Of a DNA stretch of 64,000 nucleotides, positions 36,086 to 46,007 are shown piece by piece. The DNA lies in contig NZ_QVMV01000011.1 of the NCBI RefSeq assembly GCF_003417465.1, forward strand, positions 1 through 64,000. Reading direction: 5' to 3'. The translations under genes and the position numbers were made by a program. The notes under the pieces were generated by a model that saw only the letters and a program-made list of their open reading frames with translations, did not search any database and was not told the DNA's origin. Source of the stretch: Wenzhouxiangella sp. 15190 (GTDB taxonomy: Bacteria > Pseudomonadota > Gammaproteobacteria > Xanthomonadales > Wenzhouxiangellaceae). The first letter of the stretch is position 1. Each line of letters opens with the position of its first letter.

Positions 36086-36643
36086 CTATATCACCAGACT
36101 GAATTGCCCGATAACCGGATCGACATCGAACTGATCCCGGAACAGCGGCACTTCACCGCGGATGGACAAGTTGAGGGGGATAGTCAATACAGGCTCATCG
36201 CTTCGACTCGAAGGGTCGATCAGCACGAGACTTCCCGTAAATGCATCGCCTTCCTTGGCGCTTGCGGGAGCGAGAAAGCCCACCTTCAGCCGAGTGGCCC
36301 CATCCGGACCTTCTTCGACGGCAAGGCTCGCCCAGCTCCCGGTGTCTTTGAGCTGCGGCTGTAAGGTGCGGCCATCCCGGCCGCCGGAAATCAGACTGAG
36401 GCCGCGGCGTGCGCCGACGGGCAATGCAATGTCGATCCGGGCAATACCGTGCTTTTGGCAGACAATTTCCAGGGTACCCGGCAACCGCGCTGTTTCCGGG
36501 GATTCGAGCGCACGAACCGCGTCCCCAGACGCCATTTCAGACCCGCCATCCGCCTCGAGCACACAGGAATCAGCGCCGACTGCCGACAAGGGCAGCAGAG
36601 CCAGCCCTGTGAGCAAGTTCATCAGTTTCAACCGGGCCTTCAT
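36086..36643 (-). CDS. Small secreted beta-rich protein with an LFRDQFD segment near its end
   Basis: 185 residues from the ATG at 36643 (a GTG at 36664 is in frame). The signal peptide ends near AVGAD. The body (SCVLEADGG, GTLEIVCQKHGIARIDIALP, GDAFTGSLVLID, LTIPLNLSIRG) looks like an immunoglobulin-type or fimbrial-like sandwich with two Cys. It finishes VPLFRDQFDVDPVIGQFSLVI, where LFRDQFD recalls the FxDxFE tails of other exported proteins here, but with 13 further residues. Function unknown. Confidence 0.65.
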   Translation of the reverse strand: MKARLKLMNLLTGLALLPLSAVGADSCVLEADGGSEMASGDAVRALESPETARLPGTLEIVCQKHGIARIDIALPVGARRGLSLISGGRDGRTLQPQLKDTGSWASLAVEEGPDGATRLKVGFLAPASAKEGDAFTGSLVLIDPSSRSDEPVLTIPLNLSIRGEVPLFRDQFDVDPVIGQFSLVI

Positions 36644-36777
36644 GCGATCACTAGTCCCCACCACGCGTGATTAACGTCATCCGCATTGTAGAGCAAGCGG
36701 GCCCCGGAAATGAAATCGGCATTTCCGGCGGAATGGGTTAGCATTTGAGCATCGATATCCCAGGCAAAAGGACGGGG

Positions 36778-37365
36778 ATGAATCAGCCGAGCAAACAGGC
36801 CGCAGAGCTCGAAGCACTGATCAGGCGCTCTACCGAGCGCGGCGAAGCCTCGCTGGCCAGCATTCTCCCGCTGGTCTACGACGAATTGCGTGCGCTCGCC
36901 GCCCGCCAACTCGCGCGGCAGCGGCCCGACCATACCCTGCAACCCACCGCGCTGATCAACGAGGCCTATCTGCGTCTGGCTGGCCAGGACTACGAAAGCT
37001 GGAAGGACCGGCGGGAATTCGTAATGGTGGCCGCAACGGTCATGCGTCGCGTACTGGTCGATTATGCGCGCCGGCGGCACGCTGACAAGCGCCCGCAGGA
37101 GAAACAGCGCGTCGATATCGACGAGTCCGCACCCGGTCAGTCCTTCGGTCTCGAACTGGTTGCCATCGACGAAGTTCTCGAGCAACTGGCAGAAATCGAT
37201 GAACGCCAGGCGCAGATCGTGGAATTGCGCTATTTCGCGGGCTTGAGCATGGAAGAAACCGCAGAAACGATGGAGCTTTCGCGCTCCACCGTGGCCAGGG
37301 AATGGCGCATGGCCCGGGCCTGGCTCAGGCGGCGCCTGTCGGAGCACGAACTCAATTCCGACTGA
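36778..37365 (+). CDS. RNA polymerase sigma factor, Sigma70_ECF / ECF43-like (sigma 2)
   Basis: 195 residues from the ATG at 36778, which has AGGA at correct spacing; the frame is open from 36745. Region 2 contains QPTALINEAYLRL, with T57 at the place of T53 in sigma 1 and again no acidic pair; region 4 has FAGLSMEETAETMELSRSTVAREWRM. It belongs to the same family as the gene at 8742. It converges with, and overlaps by 14 bases, a Ser/Thr kinase gene. The same phospho-threonine activation is inferred. Confidence 0.9.
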   Translation: MNQPSKQAAELEALIRRSTERGEASLASILPLVYDELRALAARQLARQRPDHTLQPTALINEAYLRLAGQDYESWKDRREFVMVAATVMRRVLVDYARRRHADKRPQEKQRVDIDESAPGQSFGLELVAIDEVLEQLAEIDERQAQIVELRYFAGLSMEETAETMELSRSTVAREWRMARAWLRRRLSEHELNSD

Positions 37366-39787
37366 ACTCCCGCTCAAGCTCGGCCAGCTTGGCGGTGATT
37401 CTCTCGCGCAGGTTTGCCCACTGCTCTCCAGAACCCGGCTTCAGCGAGTCCAGTGCCCGCCCATAGGTTTCTGCGGCCTTGGAATGCTTCCCCTGCATGA
37501 CCTGTGCGCCACCCAACACCTCCAGCGCCGATGCGAGATAAAGGGTTTCGACACCCCCGAACAGTTCCTGGCGCCGCTCCAGGCCAGGCAGGATGTCACG
37601 TACCAGTCGCTCGGCCTCGGCGGCCTCACCGTCACGCAGGTGGAGTGCTGCCAGATTCGTGATCGACAGCCGGTAGAGGTAGTGATCCCGCCCCACGGAT
37701 GCCTCGATCATGCCGGCCGCACGCTCGAACGCCGCAATGCTTTCCTGGTTTCGGCCCAGTCTCGACAAGGCAACACCGAGATTGCCGACAGTATTGGCCA
37801 TGCGCTGGCTCGGCCCGACAAGACGCTCGTGATCGGACAGCAGTGACTCGAACATCGTCACCGCCTGCTGCGGATCGCTGAGCATCAGTGCCGTGGCATG
37901 TACATAACGTCCGCGCAGGCGGCGTGGATCACCCTCGTCATAGACGGTTTCAGCCAGCTGCCGGGCTTTCACCGCGTCCGCCAGGGCTGCTTCCTCCTGG
38001 CCGGCAGCCACACGCGCCCCCACCAGGGCGGATCGCGCCTCGAACAGCAATTCGGAACTCGCCGAGGCGTCATCCAGTTCGTCGATGATGGCCTCGAGAT
38101 CAGCAATGACGGCCTGCGGTGCCTCAGCCAGCACATTGACCTGGTTGCGAAGTCGACGAATCCGCACATGGATCAGCTCCCGGGTATCCTGCAGTTCCTG
38201 CGACTGCTCCAGCAGCGCAATCGCCTGCTCATCCGCATCAATGGCCTCAATCGCCCGACCCGCGGAATCGTAGGCTGCACCCAGCTCGGACTGGAGCATG
38301 GCCCTTTCATCGGGCTGTAATTTTCCCTGGCGCATCTCCTGTGCCTTTTGCAGCAATGGCACAGCCTGTTCACCGAGTCCGAGCGCGTTGTAGGCCTCTC
38401 CAAGCGCCCTGTACATCTGGCCCAGGGCATCCGGATTGCCTCGTTCGGTCTCTGCCAGCTGTTGCCGGCCCCGGTCCAGAATCTCGCGAACGGTCACGTC
38501 GTTCCCCCGACTGGGCAGCGAGTCGGCACCTGCAAGAAGTTCGGACACGAATTCGGTGACCGCCTCGGCCCGGTCACGTTCCCAGGCCACTCGGTCAAGC
38601 TGTCTTTCCCGATCAACGAGAAAGGCCGCGAGCGCTGCTACGGCCACCAGGCCAAGCGCGAGCGTCAATCGATGTCGCCGCATAAAGCGGCCGCTGCGAT
38701 ACAGCACACCGCCCCCGTACGCCCGAACAGGGCGATACGTCCTGAACCGCTGCAGGTCGTCGGCCAACGAGCGAACCGAATCATAGCGTTTCCGCTCTTC
38801 GACATGCATGGCCCGGTCGATTACGCTGGCAAGATCCCGCGGCAGGGGCGTCCCATCACGAGCCCGGGGCTCGGAATAGCGACCCCGAAGAACACGCTCG
38901 CGCAACGTTGCCGGGTCGTGGGTTCCTTCAAAAGGCGATTTGCCACCCAGAAGTTCGTAGAGCAGGACGCCCAGTGAATAAACATCGGTAGCCACACTCA
39001 GGCCGGCACCCTGGACCTGTTCAGGACTGGCGTACGCCAAGGTCAGCGCCCCGGCACCCTCACCGGCCTCACTATCTGAATCGAGCAGGCGCGCAACACC
39101 GAAATCGAGCAACTTCGGCTCGCCAGAGGGAGTAACCAGGATATTGGCCGGCTTGAGGTCGCGATGAATGACCATATGGCGGTGTGCATAGTCGACGGCC
39201 TGGCATACCTTGATGAACATTGCCAGGATCTCGGCCCGCGATCGACCGCTCGCCGCCCACTGGTCGATTGGCACGCCCTCGACGAATTCCGTGGCAAGAA
39301 AGGGCCTGCCATCGGCCGTCAATCCGCCGTCGATCAACCGTGCAATGCAGGGGTGATCGAGCGCGGAGAGGATGCCGCGCTCGATCGAGAATCGTCGTGA
39401 CAGCACTTCGTTGTCCGACTCGTGCAGGTGCAGCAACTTGAAGGCGACCGGCTGTCGCAGGTTGCCATCGACGCGCTCGGCTAAATAGACGATACCCATG
39501 CCGCCCTGGCCGAGACGCTTGATCAGTCGATAGTTCCTGGGAAGCGGGACCTCCAGGGAAACGTCCTGCAGGGCACCGCGGGCCGCGGCCTGGAAACGTT
39601 CCGGCACTTCGTCGTCGGCATCATCTTCAGCGGCCTCGATCAGCCACTCCACTTCCCGCTCGAGGGCTTCGTCCGACGCGCAACGCGATTCGATTATCGC
39701 CCGCCGTCGTGCCGGCTCGTACTCGAGTGCTTCCAGGGCGATTGCCTTGGCTTCGCGGTAGCGTTGCCTGGCCGAGTCGTCACTCAT
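37352..39787 (-). CDS. Membrane-anchored Ser/Thr protein kinase with TPR-like C-terminus (kinase 2)
   Basis: 811 residues from the ATG at 39787 (a GTG at 39817 is in frame). A helical N-terminal segment is followed by a kinase domain with GQGGMGIVY, FKLL lysine K117, HRDLKPAN (D210) and DFG (228-230), one membrane helix near 380, then helical TPR-type repeats. Active-site residues are complete. Its 3' end overlaps the sigma 2 gene on the other strand, so antisense transcription could link their levels. A TGGCAT-N16-CGTA element upstream suggests control by one of the ECF factors. Confidence 0.88.
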   Translation of the reverse strand: MSDDSARQRYREAKAIALEALEYEPARRRAIIESRCASDEALEREVEWLIEAAEDDADDEVPERFQAAARGALQDVSLEVPLPRNYRLIKRLGQGGMGIVYLAERVDGNLRQPVAFKLLHLHESDNEVLSRRFSIERGILSALDHPCIARLIDGGLTADGRPFLATEFVEGVPIDQWAASGRSRAEILAMFIKVCQAVDYAHRHMVIHRDLKPANILVTPSGEPKLLDFGVARLLDSDSEAGEGAGALTLAYASPEQVQGAGLSVATDVYSLGVLLYELLGGKSPFEGTHDPATLRERVLRGRYSEPRARDGTPLPRDLASVIDRAMHVEERKRYDSVRSLADDLQRFRTYRPVRAYGGGVLYRSGRFMRRHRLTLALGLVAVAALAAFLVDRERQLDRVAWERDRAEAVTEFVSELLAGADSLPSRGNDVTVREILDRGRQQLAETERGNPDALGQMYRALGEAYNALGLGEQAVPLLQKAQEMRQGKLQPDERAMLQSELGAAYDSAGRAIEAIDADEQAIALLEQSQELQDTRELIHVRIRRLRNQVNVLAEAPQAVIADLEAIIDELDDASASSELLFEARSALVGARVAAGQEEAALADAVKARQLAETVYDEGDPRRLRGRYVHATALMLSDPQQAVTMFESLLSDHERLVGPSQRMANTVGNLGVALSRLGRNQESIAAFERAAGMIEASVGRDHYLYRLSITNLAALHLRDGEAAEAERLVRDILPGLERRQELFGGVETLYLASALEVLGGAQVMQGKHSKAAETYGRALDSLKPGSGEQWANLRERITAKLAELEREFSRN

Positions 39788-39824
39788 CAAGACTGCGCCA
39801 ACGGTGCGGGTAGGCACCTCAGAT

Positions 39825-39850
39825 TACGCCATAACAGCCTTGCAATGCCA
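39825..39850 (-). promoter_or_regulatory. Possible ECF promoter of kinase 2 (TGGCAT-N16-CGTA, minus strand)
   Basis: TGGCAT on the minus strand starts at 39850 and CGTA occupies 39828-39825. Spacing equals that of the copies at 13632 and 16669, but the -35 box matches only at TGGC. The leader to the ATG at 39787 would be about 30 bases. Confidence 0.4.
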
Positions 39851-39866
39851 GCAACGCCCGGGGTGA

Positions 39867-40328
39867 TCAGTTAGTGGTTTCCGAGGGGCGCAGAATCGAG
39901 GCCCGTGCCGTGAGGTGAACCAGGCTGTTCTCTCGCGTTGCCTCATCGACACCGGACTCGACCAGCGTCATGGTGCCGGTCCGACCTTCGCGCACACCCA
40001 ACAAGGAATCCGTCAGCAGCTCCCATTCACCTTCACGCCGTTCCTGGACAGCCAGGTTCAGCCAGATGGAGCCGACCGGGGCCCCTTCGGAGGCAATCGG
40101 TGGGTCGACCAGGAGTTCGATCTTCCACCCGCTCTCTCCCGTGGCGTCGCTCACCTCGACCGTCGCCGGTTCTCCCGGCTCGACCACCAGCATGGGGGTG
40201 CCGCGCTGCTCGCCCTCGATCCACAATTCCATCTCGACCATATATCGATCCGGCTTCGCGGCAGCCGATGTGCTGACGGCCGCGAGTACCGAAAGCAAGC
40301 ACACCACGATAGCGTTTGCGGCCCGCAT
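39867..40328 (-). CDS. Secreted protein of unknown function at the end of the secDF operon
   Basis: 153 residues from the ATG at 40328, two bases after the secF stop. Signal peptide MRAANAIVVCLLSVLAAVSTSAAA. The mature part contains YMVEMELWIEGEQRGTPMLVVEPGEPATVEV and IWLNLAVQERREGEWELLTDSLLGV, like an adhesin- or inhibitor-type beta sandwich. I recall similar short exported proteins only as hypotheticals. Coupling to secF suggests co-expression with the translocon, not necessarily a Sec function. Confidence 0.7.
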   Translation of the reverse strand: MRAANAIVVCLLSVLAAVSTSAAAKPDRYMVEMELWIEGEQRGTPMLVVEPGEPATVEVSDATGESGWKIELLVDPPIASEGAPVGSIWLNLAVQERREGEWELLTDSLLGVREGRTGTMTLVESGVDEATRENSLVHLTARASILRPSETTN

Positions 40329-40329
40329 C

Positions 40330-41301
40330 TCAGGCTTCCCGATTACGGAAGCGCTCGGGCAGGATCTCCTGGTCGGGCTGGTCCGCACCTTCCTTCTGCA
40401 CCGGCATCAGGTCCATCTTGGACACGCCCAGCTTGACCGCCAGGCTGCCGGCCACGTAGACCGAAGAGTAGGTGCCCACGATCACGCCCACGATGAGCGT
40501 GAAGGCGAAGGCGTGAATGATCTCGCCGCCGAAGTAGAACAGGGCCGCGAGCACCAGCAGCGTCGTCAGCGAGGTCATCAGCGTCCGGCCCAGCATCTGG
40601 TTGATCGAGAGGTTGGTCAACTCGGCCGGCGTTCCCTTGCGGCGCGTCTGGAAATTCTCACGCAGGCGATCGTAGACCACGATCGTGTCGTTGAGCGAAT
40701 AGCCGATCACGGCCAGGATCGCCGCTACCACGGTCAAATCGAAGCTGACCTTGAACATCGACAGCACGCCGACGACCAGCAACACATCGTGAATCAGCGC
40801 GCCGACCGCACCGACGGCGAAGCGCCACTGGAAACGGAAGGAAATGTAGATCATCACGCCGATCAGCACGTAGAGCAGCGCCAGCCCGCCCTGCTCGGCC
40901 AGCTCCTGGCCGACCTGCGGGCCGACGAACTCGACCCGACGCATTTCGATGTCGGGTGTCTGTTCCGACACCGCCTCGAGTACCCGGGTACTGATATCGG
41001 CACTCGACTCGCCGTCGTCGGCGACCGGAATGCGAATGACGATATCGCTGGCCGTACCGAAAGTCTGAACGACGAACTCCTCGAAACCCTCTTGCTCCAG
41101 GGTCTGCCGGACCTCGTTCATTTCCGGTGCCGCGGGATAATGCAGCTCGATCAACGTGCCGCCGGTGAAGTCGAGGCCGAAATTCAAACCGCGGGTCGAC
41201 AACGAGACGATCCCCGCGATCAGCACCAGCGCCGAAATGACCAGCGCAACCTTGCTGAAGCGCAGGAAATTGATCTTGGTGTCGCTCTTGATGATATCCA
41301 T
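40330..41301 (-). CDS. secF: Protein translocase subunit SecF
   Basis: 323 residues, six membrane helices and a periplasmic domain. With SecD it uses the proton gradient to finish export through SecYEG. Visible: GLNFGLDFTGGTLIEL (first helix/periplasmic start), VEFVGPQVGQELAEQG, IGYSLNDTIVVYDRLREN and SINQMLGRTLMTSLTTLLVLAALFYFGG. Full length; 16 bases after secD. Confidence 0.97.
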   Translation of the reverse strand: MDIIKSDTKINFLRFSKVALVISALVLIAGIVSLSTRGLNFGLDFTGGTLIELHYPAAPEMNEVRQTLEQEGFEEFVVQTFGTASDIVIRIPVADDGESSADISTRVLEAVSEQTPDIEMRRVEFVGPQVGQELAEQGGLALLYVLIGVMIYISFRFQWRFAVGAVGALIHDVLLVVGVLSMFKVSFDLTVVAAILAVIGYSLNDTIVVYDRLRENFQTRRKGTPAELTNLSINQMLGRTLMTSLTTLLVLAALFYFGGEIIHAFAFTLIVGVIVGTYSSVYVAGSLAVKLGVSKMDLMPVQKEGADQPDQEILPERFRNREA

Positions 41302-41317
41302 GACGATTCAGGGCTCC

Positions 41318-43177
41318 TCAGATGGCCAGTGACTTGACGCGCTTGCGGCCGCCGTACATGAGACTGACGACACCGCGCGTGCCGAGAATGGCCGTGAACA
41401 TGGACGTGACGATGCCCAGGCTGAGCGTCACGGCAAAGCCCTTGATCGGCCCGGTGCCGAACATGAACAGCACGATCGCCGCGATCAGCGTGGTGACGTT
41501 GGCGTCGGCAATGGTCGAGAAGGCTTTCTCATAGCCGGACCGGATAGAGGCCTGCGGCGTATTGCCATTGCGCAGCTCTTCTCGTATTCGCTCGAAAATC
41601 AGCACGTTGGCGTCAACCGCCATGCCGACGGTAAGCACGATCCCGGCGATCCCCGGCAGGGTCAGCGTGGCGCCGAGCATCGACAGCAACGAGACGATCA
41701 ACACCAGGTTGGCCGTCAGGGCCAGGTTGGCGATCAGGCCGAAAACCCTGTAGTAGACGGCCATGACGATGAGCACCAGCACAAAGCCGATGATGACCGA
41801 CTGGACGCCCTGGTTGATGTTGTCCTGGCCGAGACTCGGGCCCACGGTTCGCTCTTCGATGATCTGCATGGGTGCGGCCAGGGCACCGGCACGAAGCAGC
41901 ATCGCAAGCTGGGCCGCCTCGGTCGCCGACCCCAGGCCGGTGGTCTGGAAGCGCTTGCCCAGGGGCTCGCGCGTGACCGCGGCGGAAATCACTTCCTCGA
42001 CCCGCCGGGTGGTGTGGACTTCCTCGCCGTCTTCCATCCGCGTTTCCGGCCGGTACTCGATGAAGACCACGGCCATGCGCCTGCCGACGTTCTCACTGGT
42101 GTGATCGAGCATGCGGCGGGCACCGTCGCCGTCGAGCGTGACCACGACGTTGGGCTGGCCCGACTGCTGGTCGAAACCGGCGGCGGCGCCGATCAGGTTC
42201 TCGCCCGAGGCGATGACCTCGCGCGAGAGCAGGATCGGCTCGCCATTGCGATGCTCGTAGAGCTTCGAGCCCGGCGGCACCCGTCCGGTGCGCTCGGCCT
42301 CGTAGGGGTCGTTCTCCTCGTCGACGGCCCGGTATTCGATCGTGGCCGTCGCGCCCAGCACGCGCTTCGCCTGGGCGGTATCCTGCACACCCGGCAGCTG
42401 CACCACGATGCGGTTGGCGCCTTGCTGCTGGATAACCGGTTCGGCCACGCCCAGCTCGTTGACGCGGTTGCGCAGCGTGGTCATGTTCTGTTCCAGCGCG
42501 CTCTGCTGGATTTCCTGCAGGAATTCTTCCGTGATCGTGCCGCGCAGGTTGTAAGTCCGTTCGGAATCGACCGACTCCAGGGCCAGGCCTTCGAGCTCGC
42601 GCTCGAGAATCTCGCGCGCCTCGCTGCGATGTTCCTCAGTACGCAGTTCGGCGACCACGCGCTCGCCGGAGGCGCGAACCGAGCGGTAACGAATACCGGC
42701 ATCACGCAGCAGGCCACGAATGGATTCGACATAGCTGTTCAGCCGCTGCGTTTTGGCGGCGTCCATGTCGACCTGCATCAGGAAGTGCACGCCCCCCTGG
42801 AGGTCGAGGCCCAGCACCATCGGCTCGGCTCCCAGCGCCGACAGCCAGGACGGCGTCGCGGGCGCCAGGTTGAGCGCCACCACGTAGTCGTCACCGAATG
42901 AATCCCGCAGCGCATCGGCCGCGCGCAACTGGCGATCCGTATCGTCGAAGCGAACCAGTACTCGCTGCGACGAAAAATCGACGGGGCCGTGCTCGACCCC
43001 GGCCGACTCGAGTGACCGTTCGACCTGTCCGACGATTTCCTGCTGCAGATCGAACCCGCGCGAAGACGAGACTTGAACGGCGGGATCGTCGCCAAAGATG
43101 TTGGGCAGGGCGTAGACAAAGCCCAGGCCGAGCACAATGATCAGCAGGGCATACTTCCAGGGTGGGAATCGATTCAT
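41318..43177 (-). CDS. secD: Protein translocase subunit SecD
   Basis: 619 residues. An N-terminal helix (WKYALLIIVLGLGFVYALPNIF) is followed by the large periplasmic P1 domain and five helices. Family marks: GLDLQGGVHFLMQVD, RVNELGVAEPVIQQQGANRIVVQLPGV, RTVGPSLGQDNINQGVQS and GMAVDANVLIFERIREEL. Its place between yajC and secF is standard. Confidence 0.97.
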   Translation of the reverse strand: MNRFPPWKYALLIIVLGLGFVYALPNIFGDDPAVQVSSSRGFDLQQEIVGQVERSLESAGVEHGPVDFSSQRVLVRFDDTDRQLRAADALRDSFGDDYVVALNLAPATPSWLSALGAEPMVLGLDLQGGVHFLMQVDMDAAKTQRLNSYVESIRGLLRDAGIRYRSVRASGERVVAELRTEEHRSEAREILERELEGLALESVDSERTYNLRGTITEEFLQEIQQSALEQNMTTLRNRVNELGVAEPVIQQQGANRIVVQLPGVQDTAQAKRVLGATATIEYRAVDEENDPYEAERTGRVPPGSKLYEHRNGEPILLSREVIASGENLIGAAAGFDQQSGQPNVVVTLDGDGARRMLDHTSENVGRRMAVVFIEYRPETRMEDGEEVHTTRRVEEVISAAVTREPLGKRFQTTGLGSATEAAQLAMLLRAGALAAPMQIIEERTVGPSLGQDNINQGVQSVIIGFVLVLIVMAVYYRVFGLIANLALTANLVLIVSLLSMLGATLTLPGIAGIVLTVGMAVDANVLIFERIREELRNGNTPQASIRSGYEKAFSTIADANVTTLIAAIVLFMFGTGPIKGFAVTLSLGIVTSMFTAILGTRGVVSLMYGGRKRVKSLAI

Positions 43178-43231
43178 GAGTTGGTCAGTCGTTGATTCTG
43201 GTTTTTGCTGCGGACGAACGCGACAAGGGGA

Positions 43232-43564
43232 TCATTCGGATGAGTCGGTTGTTCCCTTCGGCACGACCTGGGCGACGGAATGCTTCTGCAGCTTGATCAC
43301 GACACCGTCGGCCACTTCCATGGAAACGAAACTATCGCCCACTTCGGTGATCTTTCCCAGCATGCCGCCGGCGGTGACCACCTCGTCACCCACCGACAGG
43401 CCGGCGACAAGCTCGCGGTGCTGCTTGTTGCGCTTCATCTGCGGACGAATCAGCAGGAACCAGAAAATGACGACGATCAGGATCAGTGGCAGCAGGCTGC
43501 CGAGCATCGAGGGCGCCTGTCCCGCGGCATCCTGCGCCATGGCGCTCGAGATCAGAAAATCCAT
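43232..43564 (-). CDS. yajC: Preprotein translocase accessory subunit YajC
   Basis: 110 residues with one membrane helix (SLLPLILIVVIFWFLLIRPQ) followed by the conserved RPQMKRNKQH and a cytoplasmic beta domain (GDEVVTAGGMLGKITEVGD). It binds SecDF and AcrB-type complexes in E. coli. The 164-base gap to tgt holds nothing I recognise. Confidence 0.96.
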   Translation of the reverse strand: MDFLISSAMAQDAAGQAPSMLGSLLPLILIVVIFWFLLIRPQMKRNKQHRELVAGLSVGDEVVTAGGMLGKITEVGDSFVSMEVADGVVIKLQKHSVAQVVPKGTTDSSE

Positions 43565-43728
43565 AGATTATTCCTTCGGTCTGTTGGCGTCTGAGCTTAT
43601 CTGGGGTCCGTTGACCACGGATACAAACGCGCAATTATTGCACAGGAAGGCCGATGCGGCCACAGCATCTGGCCATGAAACACTTGTTTATCATTCGGGG
43701 GCGGCGTTTCGTGCCCGTTTGGGCGGGG

Positions 43729-44871
<1,143 letters not shown>

Positions 44872-44873
44872 AC

Positions 44874-45893
44874 TCACCCAATGAACATCGCATCGCCGTA
44901 ACTGAAGAAACGATATTCCTGCTCGACGGCATGGCGGTAAGCCGCCAGTACGTTTTCGCGTCCGGCGAACGCGCTCACCAGCATCAACAACGTTGACCCC
45001 GGCAGGTGAAAGTTGGTAATCATCGCATCGACTACCCGGAATTCGTAGCCGGGATAGATGAACAGTCTGCTGTCACCGGCAAAGGGCGCCAGCTCGCCTT
45101 CGGCCGCCGCCGTCTCCAGGGCACGCACGGCCGTGGTGCCGACCGCCACCACCCGCCCCCCGCGTGATCGCGCTGCCTGTACGGCCGCCACCAGCTCGGG
45201 TGAAACCGAAAGCCATTCGGCATGCATGCGATGTTCGGTCACCTCGTCCACGCGCACCGGCTGGAAGGTGCCGGCACCGACGTGCAGCGTACACTCCGCT
45301 CGTGCCACGCCCATGTCATCCAGGCGCTCGAAGATCCTTTCGTCGAAGTGCAGTCCCGCCGTGGGTGCGGCCACCGCACCGGGTACGCGGGCATAAACCG
45401 TCTGGTAGCGCTCGGCGTCCATCGCTTCGTCAGGGCGCTCGATGTAGGGCGGAAGCGGCATGTGGCCGGCCGCTTCGAGCAGGGCCGACCAGCCGGGTCC
45501 GTCAACGATCCCCAGACGCCAGAAGGACTCCTCGCGCCCCAGCACCTCCAGCTCGGCTTCGCCGTCGACGAACAATCGAGTTCCGAACGACACCTTGCGG
45601 TTGGCACGAAGCTGGACCACCGCCTCACGATCGTCCACCACGCGCTCGACCATGATCTCGACCCGACCACCGCTTTCCTTGCGCGCCCATAACCGGGCCG
45701 GAATCACGCGCGTGTTGTTGAACACCAGCAGGTCCCCGGGCGCGAGCAGCCCGGGCAGATCGGCGAACTGCCGATCATGCCGGCGACCGCTCTCGCGCTC
45801 GAGATGCAGAAGCCGACTGGCCGAACGCTCCGGCAAGGGGTATTGCGCGATCAGCTGCTCCGGCAGATCGAATTGAAAGTCGGAAACCTTCAT
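44874..45893 (-). CDS. queA: S-adenosylmethionine:tRNA ribosyltransferase-isomerase
   Basis: 339 residues from the ATG at 45893 (45905 is also in frame). It transfers the ribosyl part of SAM to preQ1-tRNA to make epoxyqueuosine. Marks: FDLPEQLIAQYPLPERSASRLL, NNTRVIPARLWARKE, PTAGLHFDERI, LHVGAGTFQPVR and TNFHLPGSTLLMLVSAF. It is the first gene of queA-tgt-yajC-secD-secF and divergent from the kynureninase gene. Confidence 0.96.
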   Translation of the reverse strand: MKVSDFQFDLPEQLIAQYPLPERSASRLLHLERESGRRHDRQFADLPGLLAPGDLLVFNNTRVIPARLWARKESGGRVEIMVERVVDDREAVVQLRANRKVSFGTRLFVDGEAELEVLGREESFWRLGIVDGPGWSALLEAAGHMPLPPYIERPDEAMDAERYQTVYARVPGAVAAPTAGLHFDERIFERLDDMGVARAECTLHVGAGTFQPVRVDEVTEHRMHAEWLSVSPELVAAVQAARSRGGRVVAVGTTAVRALETAAAEGELAPFAGDSRLFIYPGYEFRVVDAMITNFHLPGSTLLMLVSAFAGRENVLAAYRHAVEQEYRFFSYGDAMFIG

Positions 45894-46007
45894 GGGGGTG
45901 TCCATCGAACCGAGCGCCATTGTAGCGGCACCGCCCCGTCGACTCGCATCTTTAAGAACGCGGTGAATCCGGATATCCTGCCTTTTCCTAGAATGGTTGC
46001 CCGCAAG

